Assembly: GCA_003156695.1 (NCBI GenBank)
Contig: PMHN01000319.1
Location: 9,274 to 21,084 of the forward strand
DNA from: Gammaproteobacteria bacterium
GTDB taxonomy: Bacteria > Pseudomonadota > Gammaproteobacteria > Steroidobacterales > Steroidobacteraceae
Length of the DNA stretch: 11,811 bases
Reading direction: 5' to 3'
Within the stretch, counting starts at the first letter, position 1, and every line of letters begins with the position of its first letter. This document shows positions 1 to 4,676 of the stretch, in pieces. A model generated the notes under the pieces. The model was not told the DNA's origin, did not search any database, and saw nothing but the letters and a program-made list of their open reading frames with translations. The position numbers and the translations under genes are program-made.

Positions 1-1
1 G

Positions 2-313
2 GCGCGCGCCGCGCAGGGGCCATACGGGGGCACGATTGCGCACGGGTTTCTGACGCTGGCGCTGGCGTATCACTTCCTGCCGCAGCTCATCGACGCGCCG
101 GGGGCGAAGCTCTGCATCAACTACGGCTGCGATCGCGTGCGCTTTCCGGCAGTCGTACGCGCCGACTCGCAAGTCCGCGCCCGTGCTGAGATCCTGGGAG
201 CCGGAGAGGTCGGGGGTGGAGCGGTGCAGGTGAAAACCCGGGTGACCATCGAGGTGCAGGGGAGTGAGAAGCCGGTGTGCGTGGCTGATACGCTTAGCCG
301 CTACTACTTCTAA
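2..313 (+). CDS. MaoC-like (R)-specific hydratase family protein, 3' end only
   Basis: The reading frame is open from base 2 to the TAA at 311-313, giving the C-terminal 103 residues of a protein whose start lies before the window. The stretch GPYGGTIAHGFLTLAL near the start is the signature of MaoC-type hot-dog-fold dehydratases, in which the AHG segment lies in the hydratase motif. The family's Asp/His catalytic motif should lie just upstream, outside the window, so activity cannot be judged. The end, with its run of beta strands and a final RYYF, fits the usual C-terminus of stand-alone MaoC domain proteins of about 150 residues. Family members hydrate trans-2-enoyl-CoA to (R)-3-hydroxyacyl-CoA, but the substrate here is unknown. 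The flavin reductase gene follows after 10 bp and is probably co-transcribed. The family call is fairly secure; the role is not. Confidence 0.75.
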   Translation, partial: ARAAQGPYGGTIAHGFLTLALAYHFLPQLIDAPGAKLCINYGCDRVRFPAVVRADSQVRARAEILGAGEVGGGAVQVKTRVTIEVQGSEKPVCVADTLSRYYF

Positions 314-319
314 AGGTGG
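312..319 (+). promoter_or_regulatory. Ribosome binding site supporting a TTG start for the flavin reductase gene
   Basis: AAAGGTGG sits just after the upstream stop codon and 4 nt before the TTG at 324. No ATG or GTG lies in a suitable place between the two genes, and the TTG gives a protein that begins right at the flavin reductase domain. An alternative in-frame start at 264 would add 20 unrelated residues and overlap the MaoC-like gene deeply. Confidence 0.45.
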
Positions 320-323
320 TTGC

Positions 324-845
324 TTGACGACTACACCCCTCTCGACCCGCGCCTTGCGCGATGCCTTTGGGCTGTTTGCCACGGGTGTGACCATTGTCAC
401 GGCCACCCGGCCGGACGGGTCGCTGTTTGGCATGACAGCGAACTCCTTCACCTCTGTGTCACTCGAGCCGCCACTGATCCTGTGGTGCCTGGCAGGCAGC
501 AGCAGCGGTGTCGCGGCGTTCACTCCCCGCTCGGCCTTCGCGGTGCACGTGCTGTGTCACGAGCAGCGCGAGCTCGCGCTGCGTTTCTCGCGCCGCACGG
601 CCGACAAGTTCGAGGGTCACCCGCAGCTCGACGGCGCCCTGTGCCGCCTCGACTGTCGTGTGCACGCGCTGCACGACGCGGGAGATCACCTGATCGTGAT
701 CGGCGAGGTGCTGGCGGTTGAGCAGAAGCTGGGGACGCCGCTGGCGTTTCACGCCGGCCGCTTCGGATCATTCCGGGCAGACCGCGGCGTCGGCAAGGTC
801 GACGTCTGGGAGGGCCTGGAAGGCGCGGACGACCACTGGTACTGA
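324..845 (+). CDS. Flavin reductase-like domain protein (FMN-binding split barrel)
   Basis: A 173-residue cytoplasmic protein of the flavin reductase-like family, which includes HpaC-type NAD(P)H:flavin oxidoreductases supplying reduced flavin to two-component monooxygenases. The domain begins almost at once: LRDAFGLFATGVTIVTA at about residues 11-27, then GMTANSFTSVSLEPPL at 36-51. The second is the classic flavin-binding signature of this family. FHAGRFGSFR near residues 145-155 matches the usual C-terminal strand. Length is normal for the family. TTG at 324 is chosen because a good ribosome binding site precedes it and longer versions add only residues read across the upstream gene. The partner oxygenase is not in this window. 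The only visible operon mate is the MaoC-like protein, so the pathway is unknown. Direct flavin-dependent activity on another substrate is also possible, since some members are not reductases. The gene converges with the Lrp-type gene 16 bp away. Confidence 0.82.
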   Translation: MTTTPLSTRALRDAFGLFATGVTIVTATRPDGSLFGMTANSFTSVSLEPPLILWCLAGSSSGVAAFTPRSAFAVHVLCHEQRELALRFSRRTADKFEGHPQLDGALCRLDCRVHALHDAGDHLIVIGEVLAVEQKLGTPLAFHAGRFGSFRADRGVGKVDVWEGLEGADDHWY

Positions 846-861
846 GGCGCGCACGCAGCCT

Positions 862-1284
862 TTAGAACTTGAACGTGGATAACAGCAGACTGGTCTCGGT
901 CTGCGAGATTCCCTCCACCAGGCGGATGCGCGCCAGCGCGCGATCGAAACCCTCGAGGCTGTCGGCACGCAACTCCGCGACGATGTCCCAGCGGCCGTTG
1001 GTGCTGTGCAGTGCCGCCACCGACGGATCGCCACGCAGCGCCTTGAGCACCGAATCCACCTGGTTGCCCTCGACCGACACGGTCATGAAGGCGCGCATCC
1101 GCTGCTCCTCCACATCCGGTTTCAGCCTCACGGTGTAGCCGACGATGGTGCCGTTCTTGCCTAAGCGCGACATGCGGTTCTGCACGGTGCCGCGCGCCAC
1201 GCCGAGCGCCTTGGCGAGCGAGGCCACCGAGGCCCGGGCGTCGTTTCGTAACAGGCCGATCAGCCGGCGGTCGGTATCGTCCAT
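862..1284 (-). CDS. Lrp/AsnC-family transcriptional regulator
   Basis: A 140-residue regulator with the standard two-part layout. Residues 1-60 form the helix-turn-helix region (DDTDRRLIGLLRNDARAS, then AKALGVARGTVQNRMSRL as the recognition unit). Residues about 65-140 form the RAM ligand-binding domain, with FMTVSVEGNQVDSV and the NGRWDIVAEL strand. Length is typical of the family. ATG at 1284 is the natural start because it gives the usual MDxxDRRLI opening; its ribosome binding site is weak. The gene diverges from the ornithine cyclodeaminase-arginase pair, and a long inverted repeat lies between them. By analogy with Lrp-type regulators of amino-acid catabolism, it probably senses arginine, ornithine or a product and controls both that pair and itself. 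The family call is firm; ligand and targets are inferred from position only. Confidence 0.9.
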   Translation of the reverse strand: MDDTDRRLIGLLRNDARASVASLAKALGVARGTVQNRMSRLGKNGTIVGYTVRLKPDVEEQRMRAFMTVSVEGNQVDSVLKALRGDPSVAALHSTNGRWDIVAELRADSLEGFDRALARIRLVEGISQTETSLLLSTFKF

Positions 1285-1296
1285 GGGTCTGCTTTA

Positions 1297-1332
1297 TGAT
1301 CAAAACGTCAACATAGTATGACGATTTGATCA
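1297..1332. promoter_or_regulatory. Candidate Lrp-type operator: 14-bp inverted repeat between divergent genes
   Basis: TGATCAAAACGTCA at 1297-1310 and TGACGATTTGATCA at 1319-1332 are reverse complements except for one base pair. They are separated by 8 bp of AT-rich DNA (acatagta). A further CGTCA at 1338-1342 is a direct repeat of the CGTCA at 1306-1310, 32 bp away, or about three helical turns. Long A/T-cored palindromes with extra half sites in phase are typical for Lrp/AsnC octamers that wrap DNA. The repeat starts 13 bp upstream of the regulator ATG, so autoregulation is likely. Assignment to this regulator is inference. Confidence 0.6.
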
Positions 1333-1343
1333 GGTAACGTCAA
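1313..1343 (-). promoter_or_regulatory. Possible promoter of the Lrp-type regulator
   Basis: Reading the minus strand, TTGACG (1343-1338) and TACTAT (1318-1313) resemble sigma70 -35 and -10 elements. The 19-bp spacer is longer than ideal. The -10 element falls mainly within the operator spacer, so bound regulator would block it. No convincing sigma70 promoter could be picked out for the opposite gene. Confidence 0.3.
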
Positions 1344-1386
1344 AATCTGAGCAACTTTCTGGCTTTATTTTGGTTGCAGCACACCG

Positions 1387-1421
1387 GACCATGGTCCCAC
1401 GGGCGGGAGAACACCATGGTC
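1387..1421 (+). promoter_or_regulatory. Perfect inverted repeat that could hide the ornithine cyclodeaminase start codon
   Basis: GACCATGGT at 1387-1395 is the exact reverse complement of ACCATGGTC at 1413-1421. In RNA they would form a 9-bp stem with a 17-nt loop. The start ATG (1416-1418) lies in the 3' arm, and the ribosome binding site (GGGCGGGAG, 1401-1409) lies in the loop. The pairing is read directly from the sequence; a role in translation is inference. Confidence 0.4.
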
Positions 1422-2486
1422 GACTTCATCGGTATTGAGCGCGTTCAGGAACTGGTCGCACGGCGTGGGACCGCGCGCTTCATCAAGGAGCTCGCGTCGG
1501 AGATCGAGAGTGACTACCTGCGCTGGAGCGCCTTCGACAAATCCCCCCGGCACGCGACACATTCGGAGTTAGGCGTAATCGAGCTGATGCCCGCATCCGA
1601 CGGGCGGCTGTATGCCTTCAAGTATGTGAACGGCCATCCGAAGAACACCGCGGTGGGCCTGCTCACCGTCACCGCGTTCGGGGTGCTGGCGGACGTGCAG
1701 ACCGGTTACCCGCTGCTCTTGTCGGAACTGACACTGACCACCGCGTTGCGCACGGCGGCGACCTCCGCACTTGCCGCCACTCGCATGGCCCGGGCCGACA
1801 GCCGCGTGATGGCGCTCATCGGCAACGGCGCGCAGAGCGAATTCCAGACCATCGCGTTTCATCACATGCTGGGAGTGCGCGAACTGCGCCTGTACGACAC
1901 GGACGCCCGCGCCACGGACAAGCTGGAAAGAAACCTCGCGCGCTTGCGGCTACCGGGGCTGAAAGTCGTGCGCTGCGCGTCGACCGCGGCAGCCGTTGAG
2001 GGCGCCGATATCATCACAACCGTCACCGCCGACAAGTGCAATGCCACCATTCTCACCCCGGAGATGATCGTTCCCGGCGTGCACCTGAATGCCGTTGGCG
2101 GAGATTGCCCCGGAAAGACCGAATTGCACCGTGAGATCCTGTTGCGTGCGGATGCGCGCGTGGTCGTGGAGTTCGAACCGCAGTCACGCATCGAGGGTGA
2201 GATCCAGCAGCTGGGCGCTGATTTTCCCGTCACCGAACTCGCGCAGGTGCTCGCCGGCGAGCGTCCCGCGCGCAGCAGTGAGCGCGACGTGACCATCTTC
2301 GACTCGGTGGGATTTGCGCTGGAAGATTTTTCCTCACTGCGCTATCTGCTGCGCACCCATCACGAGGAGCGCGGCGCGCAGCAGCAGATCGACCTCGTGC
2401 CGGACCTGGATGATCCGAAGGACTTGTTCGCCCTGCTCGCCCCGCAGGCCGCGAGCGTTGCCAGCCGGCCGGGAGTACCGGCGTGA
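1416..2486 (+). CDS. ocd: Ornithine cyclodeaminase (EC 4.3.1.12)
   Basis: A 356-residue cytoplasmic enzyme of the ornithine cyclodeaminase/mu-crystallin family, which converts L-ornithine to L-proline and ammonia using tightly bound NAD. It matches the Pseudomonas putida enzyme over essentially its whole length. Shared landmarks include VIELMP with Glu56, AFKYVNGHP with Lys69, the nucleotide-binding turn IGNGAQSEF at 135-143, TTVTADK near 201-207, and HLNAVGGDCPGKTEL near 223-237, whose Asp230 corresponds to the catalytic Asp228 of P. putida. Also present are EPQSRIEGEIQQLGADFPV and TIFDSVGFALEDF. All expected catalytic residues are in place. ATG at 1416 is chosen because GGGCGGGAG precedes it and the protein then begins as in P. 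putida; an upstream TTG would add 14 unrelated residues. The stop overlaps the start of the arginase gene, so the two are probably translated together. Family and reaction are very likely right. Confidence 0.95.
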   Translation: MVDFIGIERVQELVARRGTARFIKELASEIESDYLRWSAFDKSPRHATHSELGVIELMPASDGRLYAFKYVNGHPKNTAVGLLTVTAFGVLADVQTGYPLLLSELTLTTALRTAATSALAATRMARADSRVMALIGNGAQSEFQTIAFHHMLGVRELRLYDTDARATDKLERNLARLRLPGLKVVRCASTAAAVEGADIITTVTADKCNATILTPEMIVPGVHLNAVGGDCPGKTELHREILLRADARVVVEFEPQSRIEGEIQQLGADFPVTELAQVLAGERPARSSERDVTIFDSVGFALEDFSSLRYLLRTHHEERGAQQQIDLVPDLDDPKDLFALLAPQAASVASRPGVPA

Positions 2487-3484
2487 TCCCGCGGACGGCG
2501 AGTCTTATCGGCGCGCCCACCGATGTCGGCGCGGCGGACCGCGGCGCATCCATGGGACCCGAAGCGCTGCGCGTGGCAGGCCTGGCCGCGGCGCTGCGCG
2601 GCCGCGAGCTCGAAGTCGTGGATCTCGGGAATCTCAATGGGCCGGGGAACCCCTGGCAGCCGCCCGTAGAGGGCTATCGGCACCTGCCCGAGGTAGTGCG
2701 CTGGAATGAGCTGGTTCACGAGGCGGTGTACGGCGAACTGCAACGCTCGCGACTGCCGATCCTCCTGGGCGGGGACCACTGCCTCGGCATTGGCTCGATC
2801 AGCGCGGTGGCGCGCCACTGCCGCGAGGCGGGCAGGAAGCTGCGCGTGCTGTGGCTGGATGCGCACGCGGATTTCAACACCAGCGAGCTCTCACCAAGCG
2901 GTAACGTGCACGGCATGCCCGTGGCGGTGCTGTGCGGTTTCGGTCCGCGCCCGCTCACGCAGATCGGCGGTAAGACGCCGGCGATCGAAGCCGCGTGGGT
3001 GCGGCAGATTGGCATCCGCAGTGTCGATGACGGCGAGCGACGTTTCGTTCACGAGCAGGGACTGGACGTGTTCGACATGCGCTGCGTGGATGAGATGGGG
3101 ATGCGGCAGACCATGGAGCAGGCGCTCGCCGGCCTCGACGCCGACACGCATCTGCACGTCAGCTTCGATGTGGATTTCCTCGATCCGGAAATCGCACCCG
3201 GCGTCGGGACCCAGGTGCCCGGCGGCCCCACCTACCGCGAGGCGCAGCTGTGCATGGAGATGATCGCCGATACGCGCCGCCTGGCATCGCTCGACATCGT
3301 GGAGCTGAACCCGGCGTTCGACGTGCACAATCGCACGGCGGTGCTGGCCGTGGATCTGGTTGAGTCGCTGTTTGGCAAGAGCACGCTGGTGCGGCGCCCC
3401 GTGTGGCGCCGTCCGGCGCAGGCCCGCACACAAACACCTGCCCGGCGAAGCCCGGATCGACCGGCCCGCACTACCGTCGACTGA
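2483..3484 (+). CDS. Arginase (EC 3.5.3.1)
   Basis: A 333-residue member of the ureohydrolase family, expected to hydrolyse L-arginine to L-ornithine and urea with a binuclear manganese centre in the cytoplasm. The metal ligands are all visible: His99 in LGGDHC, Asp126/His128/Asp130 in LDAHADFN, and Asp229/Asp231 in SFDVDFLDP. SGNVHGMP at 139-146 contains the His that acts as proton shuttle in arginases. VELNPAFDVHNRTA supplies the late Glu and substrate-side residues. These loops fit arginase better than agmatinase or formimidoglutamase. The start is GTG at 2483 with GGGAG 7 nt upstream, and it overlaps the stop of the ornithine cyclodeaminase gene (GTGA). The product is the substrate of that neighbour. 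The last 30 or so residues (from about 303) form an Arg/Pro-rich tail not needed for the fold. Agmatinase-type specificity cannot be fully excluded. arcA or rocF would be possible symbols. Confidence 0.92.
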   Translation: MIPRTASLIGAPTDVGAADRGASMGPEALRVAGLAAALRGRELEVVDLGNLNGPGNPWQPPVEGYRHLPEVVRWNELVHEAVYGELQRSRLPILLGGDHCLGIGSISAVARHCREAGRKLRVLWLDAHADFNTSELSPSGNVHGMPVAVLCGFGPRPLTQIGGKTPAIEAAWVRQIGIRSVDDGERRFVHEQGLDVFDMRCVDEMGMRQTMEQALAGLDADTHLHVSFDVDFLDPEIAPGVGTQVPGGPTYREAQLCMEMIADTRRLASLDIVELNPAFDVHNRTAVLAVDLVESLFGKSTLVRRPVWRRPAQARTQTPARRSPDRPARTTVD

Positions 3485-3502
3485 GGCGCTTTACGCAGCG
3501 CC
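3485..3502 (+). terminator. Stem-loop right after the arginase stop codon
   Basis: GGCGCT (3485-3490) and AGCGCC (3497-3502) form a perfect 6-bp stem with a 6-nt loop immediately after the TGA. There is no run of T after it, so it is not a standard intrinsic terminator. It may still end or stabilise the ocd-arginase message. Confidence 0.35.
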
Positions 3503-3509
3503 GGCGCGT

Positions 3510-3537
3510 TGCAATTGCAGCGGGCCGGCATCAATAT
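3510..3537 (+). promoter_or_regulatory. Weak candidate promoter for the dodecin gene
   Basis: TTGCAA (3510-3515) and CAATAT (3532-3537) are spaced 16 bp apart and lie about 60 bp before the dodecin ATG. Matches to sigma70 consensus are only moderate. TTGCAA is also part of the perfect 10-bp palindrome TGCAATTGCA (3510-3519). The GC-rich sequence around it (GCCGGC at 3500-3505 and again at 3524-3529) could form a larger hairpin. Confidence 0.2.
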
Positions 3538-3599
3538 GACTTGCGCTGCGCCGCCGTGAGGGGCGCGCGGGCCGAACAATAAGCAAACGGAGAGCTTCC

Positions 3600-3809
3600 A
3601 TGGCCGACAGCGTCTACAAGATCATCGAACTGGTCGGAACCAGCACCGAGTCGTGGGAAAAGGCCGCAGGAGTCGCGGTCGCCCAGGCCTCGAAGTCCCT
3701 GCGCGACCTGCGCATCGTCGAGGTCGAGCAGCTGGACATGGTTGTCGACAAAGGCAAGGTCAAGGCCTACCGGGCGAAGGTGAAGGTTTCCTTCAAGTTC
3801 GCGAAGTAA
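3600..3809 (+). CDS. Dodecin family protein, calcium-dodecin type
   Basis: A 69-residue protein of the dodecin family, small beta-alpha-beta-beta proteins that assemble into hollow 12-subunit spheres. VYKIIELVGTSTESWEKAA (residues 5-23) is the family's first strand and helix start. The KAYRAKVKVSFKF ending (55-67) is the last strand. In flavin-storing dodecins a Trp stacks on the flavin (LRWFEV) and a Gln contacts it (HFQVTLKV). Here these positions are Ile39 and Arg58. The GTSxxSWExAA pattern and the lack of that Trp recall the calcium dodecin of Mycobacterium tuberculosis (Rv0379) instead. The start is ATG at 3600, with CGGAGAG at 3588-3594 as ribosome binding site. The gene stands alone between an arginase operon and a converging racemase gene. 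Family is sure; flavin binding is doubtful. Confidence 0.9.
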   Translation: MADSVYKIIELVGTSTESWEKAAGVAVAQASKSLRDLRIVEVEQLDMVVDKGKVKAYRAKVKVSFKFAK

Positions 3810-3816
3810 GGCGGCA

Positions 3817-3840
3817 GCTTGCGCGCGTGAGCGCGCTGGC
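3817..3840. terminator. GC-rich hairpin between convergent dodecin and racemase genes
   Basis: GCGCGC (3821-3826), loop GTGA, GCGCGC (3831-3836) form a perfect 6-bp stem. It can be extended by two outer pairs and a G·T wobble past one mismatch. It fills most of the 37-bp gap between the two stop codons and could end transcription from both sides. It lacks a T-run, so an intrinsic terminator is not proven. Confidence 0.35.
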
Positions 3841-3846
3841 CTGCGC

Positions 3847-4551
3847 TTAGGCTCGTGCGCCGGCGTCGGCCGCCCGGCGCAGCGCCGCGCGCGCGAGCAG
3901 GCGGGTGGAGTCGAGCGTCGGCAGTGGCGAGTTGGAATCGTTCATGATGAGCGGAATCTCGGTACAGCCGAGCACCACCGCGTCGCAGCCCTCGTTCTTC
4001 ATCCGGCCTAAGGCCCGCTGAAAGTATTCCACTGCCGCGCCCTGGAACACACCGCACACCAGCTCATCGAAAATGATGCGGTTGATCTCGGCGCGCTCGG
4101 CAGGGTTGGGGCGCAGGTACTCAAGTCCACGCGCACTCAACTTCTCCGGGTAGACCTCGCTGTCGACGAGGTAGCGTGTGCCCGTTATCCCGAGTCTGCG
4201 GTAGCCGCGCCCGAGCGCCTCCGTTGCCACCACTTCGGCGATGTGCAGTAACGGTCGTGGCAGCCGCCGTTCAATCCAGGGCAGCGCCTGATGGATGGTG
4301 TTGTCCGGGCAGATAAGAAAGTGCGCGCCAGCCCTCGCGAGCTTGTTGGCGGAAGACAGCATGAGTTCCCCGACCCCCTGCCAGTCGCCGCGCTCGATGC
4401 ACTGCATGTAAGCGGCCAGGGAGTGGGTGTGCATCGTCACTTCGGGGTGATCGTGCGTGCCGAGGAAATGCGCGCCCTCAAGGCAGATGGTGCGGTAACA
4501 CAACGCCGCCCCTTCGGCCGAGCAGGCAATGATTCCGATGTGCTGCGGCAT
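3847..4551 (-). CDS. Aspartate/glutamate racemase family protein with a non-standard first catalytic residue
   Basis: A 234-residue protein of the Asp/Glu/hydantoin racemase superfamily. HIGIIACSAEGAALCYR (4-20) is the N-terminal strand and substrate loop, and GITGTRYLVDSEVY (121-134) opens the second half-domain. AVVLGCTEIPLIM (191-203) carries the second catalytic Cys, Cys196. In cofactor-independent racemases the first catalytic Cys sits just before NT in a CNTxH motif. Here the motif is CPDNTIH (81-87), with Asp83 at that place and Cys81 two residues earlier. E. coli YgeA has Thr at this position, so altered stereochemistry or reaction is plausible. ATG at 4551 is chosen because the protein then starts like its relatives. 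A GTG at 4596 would add 15 residues; neither has a clear ribosome binding site. It converges with the dodecin gene and diverges from the oligopeptidase gene. The substrate is unknown. Confidence 0.82.
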   Translation of the reverse strand: MPQHIGIIACSAEGAALCYRTICLEGAHFLGTHDHPEVTMHTHSLAAYMQCIERGDWQGVGELMLSSANKLARAGAHFLICPDNTIHQALPWIERRLPRPLLHIAEVVATEALGRGYRRLGITGTRYLVDSEVYPEKLSARGLEYLRPNPAERAEINRIIFDELVCGVFQGAAVEYFQRALGRMKNEGCDAVVLGCTEIPLIMNDSNSPLPTLDSTRLLARAALRRAADAGARA

Positions 4552-4608
4552 GTCGCGGATATTACAAGGAGCGTCGCGGCAGCGCTTGGGTCCCACGGTG
4601 AGGAATAG

Positions 4609-4637
4609 TTACGCCGTGCAGACGGGGTGGGCATAAT
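4609..4637 (+). promoter_or_regulatory. Candidate promoter for the oligopeptidase gene and possibly the mdc genes
   Basis: TTACGC (4609-4614) and CATAAT (4632-4637), 17 bp apart, resemble a sigma70 promoter with a good -10 and a poor -35. The ATG follows about 40 bp later. Since no clear promoter is seen before mdcA, this could also drive the malonate genes. Confidence 0.35.
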
Positions 4638-4676
4638 CGTCGCGGATTTCATTCGCAAGAGGGGAGCAGCCACGTC

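Noticed and set aside
1391..1438. Tiny 15-codon upstream frame overlapping the ornithine cyclodeaminase start
   Set aside because: It has an ATG but no ribosome binding site of its own and a peptide with no arginine- or ornithine-rich attenuation pattern. The ATG is explained by the inverted repeat that copies the real start region.
3500..3529. GCCGGC pair around a TGCAATTGCA palindrome as a riboswitch or operator for dodecin
   Set aside because: The outer arms are short and GC-rich, the inner bases do not pair well, and no known riboswitch consensus is seen. It is mentioned only with the weak promoter.
862..4551. Rare TTA leucine codons, three of them followed by GGC (in the regulator, ornithine cyclodeaminase and racemase genes)
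   Set aside because: I counted about seven TTA codons in the window, and the other four have different contexts. The numbers are too small to claim a motif or a transferred segment.
4582..4594. A 13-bp sequence (gggacccaagcgc on the minus strand) identical to part of the mdcB tandem repeat at 8601-8613
   Set aside because: Only 13 GC-rich bases are shared, with no further flanking similarity beyond a base or so and no third copy seen. Chance is the simplest explanation.
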